A DNA stretch of 64,000 nt from Bacteroidales bacterium (GTDB lineage Bacteria; Bacteroidota; Bacteroidia; Bacteroidales; UBA932), in the NCBI GenBank assembly GCA_028690215.1, contig JAQVBQ010000004.1, positions 53,204 through 117,203 of the forward strand. The letters are read 5' to 3'. Under the pieces are notes generated by a model that was not told the origin of the DNA, did no database searches, and saw nothing but the letters and a program-made list of their open reading frames with translations. The position numbers were made by a program, and so were the translations under genes. Each line of letters opens with the position of its first letter. Positions within the stretch are counted from its first letter, which is position 1. Below are positions 1 to 8,179 of this stretch, in pieces.

Positions 1-1040
1 GCACGGTTGGTTGCAGCAAGAATTATGACACCGGAATTAGATCCGAATCCATCCATCTCTGTCAACAGTTGGTTAAGAGTGTTCTCTCTCTCGTCGTTTG
101 AAGAGAAACCAGCATTTTTGCTCCTTGCCCTTCCTACTGCATCAATTTCATCTATGAATACAATACAAGGGGCTTTCTCCTTGGCTTGTCTGAATAGATC
201 CCTTACACGCGATGCACCTACTCCGACGAACATCTCAACGAAGTCGGAACCAGAGATAGAGAAAAACGGAACATTAGCCTCTCCTGCAACAGCCTTTGCA
301 AGCAAGGTCTTGCCGGTTCCCGGAGGGCCTACAAGCAGTGCACCTTTAGGGATCTTACCTCCAAGGCTTGTGTATTTCTTAGGATTCTTAAGGAAATCGA
401 CTATCTCCATCACCTCTACCTTAGCCTCTTCAAGACCGGCGACATCCTTAAACGTAATTTTTGTGTTGTTGTCCTTATCAAAAAGTTTGGCCTGTGATTT
501 TCCAACGGAGAAGATTCCTCCTCCGCCCTGGCTGCCACCGCCCATTCCCTTATTCATCTTTCTGAACATAAAGAACCATAGGGCAATCAACAGAATAGGG
601 AAAAGGAGCCACTCCATTGCCTTTGCAAAGTAATTGGTTCTCTCTTCATTCTCAATAGAGAACTTATTGCCCTCAGGCAACTGTTGTCTAACAAGGTCAA
701 TCTGCTCTTCTGCATTGAAATTATTAGATACAACAAAGTAGAACTGAGGAGCATATTTTGGTACCTTGCCTCCAAACTTGTTCTTGTACTTTGCGATACT
801 CTCTTTTTTGATGTAAACCTCGGCACGGTTCATATTGGTGACAAATGTTATCTTTTCTATATCACCTGCCGGAGCCATCTTCTCTTTAACTTCGGTCCAT
901 TCCGTCTTTACGGGATCACCACCGTCGTATGTGGTCCACATATAAAATATGCCGCCGAGCATAATTACATATATCCACAATACGTTGAATTTGGGGAGCT
1001 TGAGCTTTTTACGCTCTTTATCTTTGTTTGGAATATCCAT
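1..1040 (-). CDS. ftsH: ATP-dependent zinc metalloprotease FtsH (partial, C-terminus beyond window edge)
   Basis: Reverse-strand translation from ATG at 1040: [25 protein letters not shown]..., then [105 protein letters not shown]. Absent from the ORF track because its stop is outside the window. Confidence 0.95.
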   Translation of the reverse strand, partial: MDIPNKDKERKKLKLPKFNVLWIYVIMLGGIFYMWTTYDGGDPVKTEWTEVKEKMAPAGDIEKITFVTNMNRAEVYIKKESIAKYKNKFGGKVPKYAPQFYFVVSNNFNAEEQIDLVRQQLPEGNKFSIENEERTNYFAKAMEWLLFPILLIALWFFMFRKMNKGMGGGSQGGGGIFSVGKSQAKLFDKDNNTKITFKDVAGLEEAKVEVMEIVDFLKNPKKYTSLGGKIPKGALLVGPPGTGKTLLAKAVAGEANVPFFSISGSDFVEMFVGVGASRVRDLFRQAKEKAPCIVFIDEIDAVGRARSKNAGFSSNDERENTLNQLLTEMDGFGSNSGVIILAATNR

Positions 1041-1057
1041 TATTATTGATTTTCAGA

Positions 1058-1441
1058 TTATTTATCTTCATATTTTGTCTTTGGTGCATCTGCCCATAAA
1101 TCTTCAAGTCGGTAAAACAGTCTGTACTCTGTCTGAAAAATATGGACTACAATGTTTGTGTAATCAAGGATTACCCAGAATGAATTCTCTTTGCCCTGCA
1201 TACGGACAACCTTCCGGTTGCATTTTGTATACATCATCTCCTCTACATAGTCTGCTATTGCACCTACCTGAGTAGATGAATCAGCATTACAAACTATAAA
1301 ATAGTCTGTGATTGCAGTTCCTATCTCTTTCAGATTGAGTGAGCAAACCCCTTTTCCCTTTTTTTCAAGCATTGCTTCAGCGATGCATTGTACTTCCAAT
1401 GCATCTGTGTCCTTTTTGGTTGAGTTCTTTTTTGTTGGCAC
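1058..1441 (-). CDS. rsfS: Ribosome silencing factor RsfS
   Basis: 127 aa; EIGTAITDYFIVCNADSSTQVGAIADYVEE and NSFWVILDYTNIVVHIFQTEYRLFYRLEDLWADA are typical of the RsfS/Iojap family. Confidence 0.93.
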   Translation of the reverse strand: MPTKKNSTKKDTDALEVQCIAEAMLEKKGKGVCSLNLKEIGTAITDYFIVCNADSSTQVGAIADYVEEMMYTKCNRKVVRMQGKENSFWVILDYTNIVVHIFQTEYRLFYRLEDLWADAPKTKYEDK

Positions 1442-1524
1442 TATACTAAGTGTTTATTTAATTGATTCATTTTTATATATCGCAAAATTACTGCAATTTT
1501 GTTTCCAATTACAACTTTATTATA

Positions 1525-2277
1525 ATGTCAAAATGCATAAAATGGTTTGAAATCTTAGATTCCACTAATTATGAGGCAAATAGACAGATGGACCATGTTG
1601 ATGACTTTACTGTCTTCGCGGCACGTTACCAGACAAATGGTCGCGGTCAGAAGGGTAATACGTGGGAAAGTGCAGTAGGTGAGAATCTTACGTTTTCAAT
1701 TCTTGTCAAACCAAAATTTATTAAAGCCGAAGATCAGTTTCTTATTTCGCAAATAACCACTTTAGGAATCGTTAACTATCTAAGAGAAAGGTGTATTACT
1801 GCAACAATAAAGTGGCCCAATGATATTTATGTAAACAACAGGAAAATATGTGGTATCCTCATAGAACACTACTTAGGAGGTGACAAATTGTCAGCATCCA
1901 TTATTGGGATAGGATTAAATTTAAATCAGAAAAAATTTGCATCAGATGCCCCTAATCCTACCTCTGTGATTAATGAGACGGGTACCTCTCTGGTTATAGA
2001 AAAAGAACTTGAACTGCTTGTATCATCAATTGAGGAGTTATTTAATGATACAGATGTCGACAATTATTATGAGAGGGCAGAAAGGATTGGATTGGACTAT
2101 CTCAGCCACTTATATCATATCAATGAGTACCATTTGTACGAAGATACTGCCACAAAAGAGCAGTTTGAGGCAAAAATAACCGGAATAGATAAGTTTGCCT
2201 GTCTTTTATTGGAGAGGAGGGACGGAGGTGTAAAAAGCTATGCTTTTAAAGAGATCAGGTATATTTTAAATCTCTGA
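1525..2277 (+). CDS. birA: Biotin--[acetyl-CoA-carboxylase] ligase (no HTH domain)
   Basis: YQTNGRGQKGNTWESAVGENLTFSILVKP and IKWPNDIYVNNRKICGILIEH motifs; start set at MSKCIKWFEILDSTNYEAN. Confidence 0.92.
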   Translation: MSKCIKWFEILDSTNYEANRQMDHVDDFTVFAARYQTNGRGQKGNTWESAVGENLTFSILVKPKFIKAEDQFLISQITTLGIVNYLRERCITATIKWPNDIYVNNRKICGILIEHYLGGDKLSASIIGIGLNLNQKKFASDAPNPTSVINETGTSLVIEKELELLVSSIEELFNDTDVDNYYERAERIGLDYLSHLYHINEYHLYEDTATKEQFEAKITGIDKFACLLLERRDGGVKSYAFKEIRYILNL

Positions 2278-2905
2278 TGGCCTTAATCGGGTCCTGTGCT
2301 CCGAAAACACTGTTTCCTGCGACTAAGATATCTGCTCCGGCTTTTGCAAGCAAAGGAGCATTATCCTTGTTCACCCCACCATCTATCTCTATAAGACATT
2401 TTGAACCAGTCTCTTTAATTATCTCCTTGACTTTAGCCAATTTATTGTAAGTATTCTCTATAAAGCTCTGTCCGCCGAATCCCGGATTGACAGACATTAC
2501 GAGAATGAAATCAGCCTCTGTTGCAATTTCTGATAAAAGATGAGCCGGAGTGTGAGGATTAAGAGCCACCCCTGCCTTCATCCCGAGATTCTTTATCCGT
2601 TGCAGGGAGCGGTGAAGGTGTGTGCAAGCCTCATAGTGAACACTGAGATACTCTACACCTAGATCTTTGAAATTGTCAAAATACCTGTCAGGATCTACGA
2701 TCATCAAGTGTGCATCAAGAGGTTTTCCGGCACTCCTGGCTATTGCCTTGATTACCGGAAAACCGTATGAGATATTTGGTACGAAAACGCCATCCATGAT
2801 ATCAAGATGGATCAGGTCTGCATCGCTCTTGTTGACCAGGTCAACCTGTTGTGCAAGATTTCCAAAATCTGCAGAGAGCATGGAAGGGGCAATCAATACT
2901 CCCAT
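2255..2905 (-). CDS. rpe: Ribulose-phosphate 3-epimerase
   Basis: IAPSMLSADFGNL, HLDIMDGVFVPNISYG, VMSVNPGFGGQSFI, LIEIDGGVN motifs. Confidence 0.97.
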   Translation of the reverse strand: MGVLIAPSMLSADFGNLAQQVDLVNKSDADLIHLDIMDGVFVPNISYGFPVIKAIARSAGKPLDAHLMIVDPDRYFDNFKDLGVEYLSVHYEACTHLHRSLQRIKNLGMKAGVALNPHTPAHLLSEIATEADFILVMSVNPGFGGQSFIENTYNKLAKVKEIIKETGSKCLIEIDGGVNKDNAPLLAKAGADILVAGNSVFGAQDPIKAIRDLKYT

Positions 2906-2916
2906 AATGTTTCTTT

Positions 2917-4353
2917 TTATTTAATGTCTTTAAGTATCTGAACGAGAAGTTTCCAGAATTTGTCCACAGTTGCAAGTTCCAGTTTCTCTCCCGGGGCATG
3001 AACTCCTCTGAGGGTTGGGCCAAATGAGATCATATCGAGATTAGGGTACTTGTCCAGGAATAGTCCACACTCCAATCCGGCATGTATTGCCCTTACTACA
3101 GGCTCGTTGCCGAACAGTTTGATATATGCTTCTTTACTCACACCAAGAAGTTTTGAGTCCATTTTCGGCTTCCATCCGGGGTATTCGCTTTCATGTGTTA
3201 CATGAGCGCCTGCAAGTTTGAACAATGATTCAATTCTGCTTGCGGCCTGGTAACGAGCGCTGTTCAAAGAGCTTCTCTGGCTTGTGCATATAGTTATCTC
3301 CTCGTCTGAGGTCATCTTGACAGATGCCAGGTTTGTAGATGTTTCAACAAATCCCGGAATGTTCTGGCTCATGGCAATAACACCGTGAGGGCAGGCATTT
3401 AAAGAGTTAAGCAAACGGTATGTTGTATCAGAGTCCATGCACCACTCTTCCTGCTTTGTTGTCTCTATCTTCCCGAAAAGATCTGAATCTGACACTCTGT
3501 ACTCATCCAAAATCTCTGCCTCTGTCTTTTTGAAGAGGTTTAATATTTTGTCCTTGTCAGCAGGCTTAAAGGCAATCGTAGCGAATGCCTCACGGGATAT
3601 TGCATTGCGTTTGTTCCCGCCATCAATTCTGCAAATAGCAATTTTATATTTCTCAAATATAGGGAGGAGAAATCTTGTAAGAAGCTGATTGGCATTAGCC
3701 CTGTTCTTGTTGATGTCGTCTCCGCTATGTCCTCCGGTTGCTCCGTAGAAGCCGACCTTCATGAAGTCCATCCCGGATGGTACCTGCTCCTTTTTATACT
3801 TGAAAACGGCTGTTGTATCGATTCCTCCGGCACAACCGATAAAAAGCTCTCCTTCGTCTTCAGAATCAAGGTTTATAAGGATATTGCCGGTTATAAAACC
3901 AGGTTTAAGAGCTTTTGCTCCTGTAAGGCCGGTCTCTTCATCTGTTGTAAAGAGCGCCTCGATTCTGCCGTGCTCAATGGTTTTGTCGGTTAGAATTGCC
4001 ATTTGGGCAGCCATACCTATTCCGCAGTCAGCTCCAAGCGTTGTCTCTTTTGCTATGAGCCAGCCATTCTCCTCGACTACTTTTATCGGGTCTTTGCTGA
4101 AGTCGTGTGTGCTGTCGCCGTTTTTCTCGCATACCATATCTGAATGGCTTTGCAAAACTACGGTCGGAATGCTTTCCATCCCGGGAGTCGCCTCTTTTGA
4201 TATAACTACATTACCTGAACTATCTATTTTGTATTCAAGAGAGTTCTCTTTTGCAAAATTTTCCAAGTATGCTACTATCATCTCTTCGTGACCTGATTCT
4301 CTCGGAATTTTGCAGATCTCTGAAAAGTATGACAGGACTTTTTGGGATTCCAT
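2917..4353 (-). CDS. pepD: Aminoacyl-histidine dipeptidase (M20 family, PepD)
   Basis: 478 aa; VVLQSHSDMVCEKN, TLGADCGIGMAAQMAIL, LFTTDEETGLTGA, RNAISREA, VRAIHAGLECGLF. Confidence 0.93.
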   Translation of the reverse strand: MESQKVLSYFSEICKIPRESGHEEMIVAYLENFAKENSLEYKIDSSGNVVISKEATPGMESIPTVVLQSHSDMVCEKNGDSTHDFSKDPIKVVEENGWLIAKETTLGADCGIGMAAQMAILTDKTIEHGRIEALFTTDEETGLTGAKALKPGFITGNILINLDSEDEGELFIGCAGGIDTTAVFKYKKEQVPSGMDFMKVGFYGATGGHSGDDINKNRANANQLLTRFLLPIFEKYKIAICRIDGGNKRNAISREAFATIAFKPADKDKILNLFKKTEAEILDEYRVSDSDLFGKIETTKQEEWCMDSDTTYRLLNSLNACPHGVIAMSQNIPGFVETSTNLASVKMTSDEEITICTSQRSSLNSARYQAASRIESLFKLAGAHVTHESEYPGWKPKMDSKLLGVSKEAYIKLFGNEPVVRAIHAGLECGLFLDKYPNLDMISFGPTLRGVHAPGEKLELATVDKFWKLLVQILKDIK

Positions 4354-4359
4354 GTTGTT

Positions 4360-5775
4360 CTATTGTGGTTTTAGTTTTTTCTCGATATCTGTGACATACT
4401 TGCGGAAAGAGCGGTCAGTATCGATAAGGTCACAGACAGTATTGTATGCGTGAAGTACTGTTGCATGATCTCTTCCTCCTGTCTGGGAACCGATAGTCGC
4501 AAGGGAGTTGTTTGTAAGGTTTCTGCTTAGAAACATTGCAATCTGCCTTGCCTGTACCAGTTCTCTCTTTCTGGATGAGGAGAGGAATAGTTCAGTATTT
4601 ATTTTGAAGTATTCGCATACTGTTTTCTGAATCTCATCAATAGTAAGCTCATTTCTGTTCCTGCTGACAATCTTTTCGGTAAGACTCTCTGCAAGATCCA
4701 TGTCGATGGTTTTGTTGTTGAATATAGCCTGAGCAAGTAATGAGTTTAATGTCCCCTCGATCTCTCTGATATTTGTAGTCACTCTTGATGCAAGATATGA
4801 TACGACCTCTTCAGGGAGGGTTACACCATCATTATAACATTTAGCCCTGATTATTGCCATCCTTGTCTGATAGTCCGGCTGACGAAGCTCTGCAAGTAAT
4901 CCCCATTTGAATCTTGAGAGCAGTCTTTGTTCCAGATCCTGAAGATCAACGGGTGGTTTATCTGAGGTAAGTATTAGTTGTTTGCCGAGATTGTGAAGAT
5001 GGCTGAAAATGTGGAAAAATGCATTTTGAGTTCCGCTCTTTCCGGCAAATTCCTGTACATCGTCAATAATCAGCACATCAATCATCTGATAAAAATGAAG
5101 GAAGTCTGTAAGTTTATTCTTGACGTTAACAGCATCCATGAACTGGGTCTGGAAACGGTTTGCACTTACATAGAGTACTATCTTGTCGGGGAATTTTTCC
5201 TTTATGTTGATTCCGATGGCCTGTGCAAGGTGTGTCTTTCCAAGCCCTGAGCCTCCATATAGGAAGAGGGGATTGAAAGCGCTCGAACCGGGATTGGATG
5301 CAATAGTAAGTCCCGCAGACCTGGCAAGTCTGTTGCATTCGCCTTCGATAAAATTGTCAAAATTAAAGTGAGGGTTGAGTTGTGGATCAATCTTCAACTG
5401 TTGGAGTCCCGGAATGACGAACGGGTTCGCTATCTGTCTTGCCTGATTTGGAAAAGGCAAGGTTTTGTTTGTTATCTCAGCTGTTGATTGATGAGGAATC
5501 TGAACAGGTTTCTCATTTGAAACAACCTTCACGTTGTATTCGAGTTTTGCATCTCTGCCAAGCTCGCGTTTAAGAGCCTTACTGATAAGGTCAATATAGT
5601 ATTCTTCAAGGAACTCTATGAAGAAATGGGTAGGTACGGCTATTGTAAGTATGCTCCCGGTGAGTTTTACAGCCTTTATAGGTTCGAACCACGTCTTGAA
5701 ACTCTGAGGCGGAATATTGTCCTTTACGATTTGCAGACAATTATTCCATACTGTTGTATATGAAGCTTCAGACAT
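4360..5775 (-). CDS. dnaA: Chromosomal replication initiator protein DnaA
   Basis: NPLFLYGGSGLGKTHLAQAIG, VLIIDDVQEFAGK, and C-terminal box-binding domain GGRDHATVLHAYNTV. Start placed at MSEASYTTVWNNCLQIV rather than the upstream ORF-track start. Confidence 0.97.
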   Translation of the reverse strand: MSEASYTTVWNNCLQIVKDNIPPQSFKTWFEPIKAVKLTGSILTIAVPTHFFIEFLEEYYIDLISKALKRELGRDAKLEYNVKVVSNEKPVQIPHQSTAEITNKTLPFPNQARQIANPFVIPGLQQLKIDPQLNPHFNFDNFIEGECNRLARSAGLTIASNPGSSAFNPLFLYGGSGLGKTHLAQAIGINIKEKFPDKIVLYVSANRFQTQFMDAVNVKNKLTDFLHFYQMIDVLIIDDVQEFAGKSGTQNAFFHIFSHLHNLGKQLILTSDKPPVDLQDLEQRLLSRFKWGLLAELRQPDYQTRMAIIRAKCYNDGVTLPEEVVSYLASRVTTNIREIEGTLNSLLAQAIFNNKTIDMDLAESLTEKIVSRNRNELTIDEIQKTVCEYFKINTELFLSSSRKRELVQARQIAMFLSRNLTNNSLATIGSQTGGRDHATVLHAYNTVCDLIDTDRSFRKYVTDIEKKLKPQ

Positions 5776-5946
5776 GTTTAAGGTTTTTGTTTTAGATTGC
5801 AAAACAAAAATGGGGATAAATTCTTTAAAAAAAAACAAATAATCGCTTTGAAAATTCAAGAATTTTTCAAGAGGCTGTATTTCAGCCGGAAAATTTTTTT
5901 AAAATTGACAATCTTAAAAATCAATAAAATAAAGAAGAAAATTTCT

Positions 5947-6864
5947 TTAAAATACGGAAACTTTTATGTACTTTTTAGGGTTAGCTTGTATGTTTTTTAT
6001 CAACACGTCGATATCCCTTACCAATACATCAATTGAGGTGTGTAACGAATCTGTTTTAATCAATTTTCCGATTGAGCCCTGAGGATTATTTATCTCTAAA
6101 AGCAAATCTCTAAGTGATTTAATTGTACCTGAGAGGTCTGCACTTTTCAGAGAATCTGTGATCTCAGTTATATTACCCAAACCTTTGTCAAGAACAACAA
6201 CACTTTTTTTGAGAGATGAGGATAGATTGTCGAGATTACTTATCAATGAGGATATCTCAGGACCGTTCTGGTCAAGGTTGGTTGTTATGTTCTTTATATT
6301 CTGCAATGTCCTGTCAAGATTCTGAATAGACATAGATAGATGCCTCTTTGCTTCTGGATCAAGAACTTCATTGACATTCACAAAAGTTGTGTTGAGGTTT
6401 GATATGAGCTCAGATGCCTGATCTTTCAAAGGGAGAATCTGTGCGGCGATATTCTCGATCATACCAGGTTCAATTTGTGAATGGAGTGTGTCGCGCTCCC
6501 CAATAATCCTGCCTCCTTTGGCAATCTGTATCCGGATTGACTTACCGCCGAGCAGGTCGGAACTGTATAATTGGGCAACAGAGCTGTCAGGTATACTGTA
6601 TTTGGAATCGACCTTCATTGTTACAAGAAAGTCTTCACTCTTTTCCTGATATTCAATTTTCTGGACAGTCCCCACCTTAAACCCTTTAATAAATACCGGG
6701 CCGGTGGCGTTAAGACCATCTACACTTTCATATACCGTATAATATATGTTAGTGGTTCCGAAAATATCTTTTCCTTTGAGGTAATTTATTGTAATGTACA
6801 GCGATGCTCCTATCAATATCGCAAACAAACCGATTTTCTGTTCTCTGTTTAAATTAATTTTCAT
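5947..6864 (-). CDS. MlaD/MCE-domain lipid transport periplasmic protein
   Basis: N-terminal TM helix, then GTTNIYYTVYESVDGLNATGPVFIKGFKVGTVQKIEY (MCE domain) and a coiled-coil tail. Confidence 0.88.
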   Translation of the reverse strand: MKINLNREQKIGLFAILIGASLYITINYLKGKDIFGTTNIYYTVYESVDGLNATGPVFIKGFKVGTVQKIEYQEKSEDFLVTMKVDSKYSIPDSSVAQLYSSDLLGGKSIRIQIAKGGRIIGERDTLHSQIEPGMIENIAAQILPLKDQASELISNLNTTFVNVNEVLDPEAKRHLSMSIQNLDRTLQNIKNITTNLDQNGPEISSLISNLDNLSSSLKKSVVVLDKGLGNITEITDSLKSADLSGTIKSLRDLLLEINNPQGSIGKLIKTDSLHTSIDVLVRDIDVLIKNIQANPKKYIKVSVF

Positions 6865-8104
6865 TTTCTACTTTAATAATAAATGCTTGTGGAAATTTCT
6901 TCTTCACACGGATTAATTCTTTCTCAGCCTCCTCTTTTGTGCTGAATTCTCCGACACTGTATTTATAAAAATTTCCCACTTTTATATATTTCAGATTTTT
7001 TTCTCCTTTAAAATCAGGGGCGTTTTCAGGCAGTATTCTTGTAACTGCCATTATTTGTACCCTGAAGCTTAATTGCGCGTTGTTTTTCCCGGCTTTGAGG
7101 GTGCTCTTTGTTGTATCAGGCCTCTTTTCCGTAATAACTTCGTTTCTTATGTCGCTCTTTTTCTGCAAAGCTTTACGTATCTCAGCCAAAGTGTCCCTCT
7201 TTACCTCTTGAGTTTTTTCCTCTACTTTAATCTCTTTACTCTTTTCACTACTTTTCCTTTCACTGCTTACCTTCTCACTCTTAACGACAGTGTCCTGACT
7301 TTTTACTGCAACTTTCTCTCCATTATTGGATTCATAAGCCTTCTTATACTTATTAAATGCTTTATAGAGTAAATTCGCAAATTTTTCTTGGTTATCCTCT
7401 TGTATAAGCACAAGGTAATCATTGGGATTGGATATGAATCCAAGTTCTACCAATATTGCCGGCATGGAACTTCTCCATAGGACAATCAGACCGCCCTGCT
7501 TTATTCCTCTGTTTATCTTGACAGGACCTTTGCCAAGCTCTTCCTGAACAAACTCGGCCATTTGAAGACTCTGTTCCAGATGTGCATTCTGGAGGAGGCT
7601 GAAAATGATATAGGACTCAGGATTATTCGGATCAAAACCCTCATAGACAGATTGATGGTCTCCTTCAAGCGAAATAACGCTGTTTTCCTTCATTGTAACC
7701 TCAAGGTTTGAGCTGCTTTTACTCTCTCCCATTACATAGGTCTCTGAACCGGAAGCAGACCTGGCTTTGACAGAGTTGACATGAATGGAGATGAATAGGT
7801 CAGCCTTGTTTTTGTTTGCAATATCTGATCGAGTGTTTAGAGGAATGAAAACATCGGTTTTTCTTGTGTAAATCACCTGTATGTCAGGGTATCTTTCCTC
7901 AATTAATTTTCCAAATTTGAGCGCCACCGATAGTGCAATGTTCTTCTCCTTAACCTTGCGGTTAGGGCTGATTGATCCGGGATCGTGACCGCCATGACCA
8001 GCATCAATAACCACTTTTTTTATTTTTACCGGGTCTGTAGCCAGAATGACCTCCGGTATTTGGGTCAGTAAACAAAAAAGTAATAAAAGTATCCTGTATG
8101 GCAT
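6854..8104 (-). CDS. N-acetylmuramoyl-L-alanine amidase with C-terminal SPOR-like domain
   Basis: VVIDAGHGGHDPGSISPNRKVKEKNIALSVALKFG, SIHVNSVKARSASGSETYVMG, VELGFISNPNDY; K/E/S-rich linker; SPOR-like RVQIMAVTRIL...YKYSVGEFSTKEEAEKEL. Confidence 0.93.
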   Translation of the reverse strand: MPYRILLLLFCLLTQIPEVILATDPVKIKKVVIDAGHGGHDPGSISPNRKVKEKNIALSVALKFGKLIEERYPDIQVIYTRKTDVFIPLNTRSDIANKNKADLFISIHVNSVKARSASGSETYVMGESKSSSNLEVTMKENSVISLEGDHQSVYEGFDPNNPESYIIFSLLQNAHLEQSLQMAEFVQEELGKGPVKINRGIKQGGLIVLWRSSMPAILVELGFISNPNDYLVLIQEDNQEKFANLLYKAFNKYKKAYESNNGEKVAVKSQDTVVKSEKVSSERKSSEKSKEIKVEEKTQEVKRDTLAEIRKALQKKSDIRNEVITEKRPDTTKSTLKAGKNNAQLSFRVQIMAVTRILPENAPDFKGEKNLKYIKVGNFYKYSVGEFSTKEEAEKELIRVKKKFPQAFIIKVENEN

Positions 8105-8179
8105 TTTTGTTGCTTAAAAATGATTTATCTTTGCAATTCACAAAAGTAGTAATAATTTTTTTTAAAACTTTTAACCCGT

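Noticed and set aside
7-633. 208-aa plus-strand ORF at the window start
   Set aside because: Antisense to the ftsH AAA/peptidase coding sequence; the minus-strand frame has unmistakable Walker motifs.
5776-5946. AT-rich dnaA upstream gap with small hairpin GGCTG-tattt-CAGCC as a possible oriC or sRNA
   Set aside because: Stem only 5 bp, no DnaA-box cluster, no promoter/terminator pair; evidence too weak for a feature.
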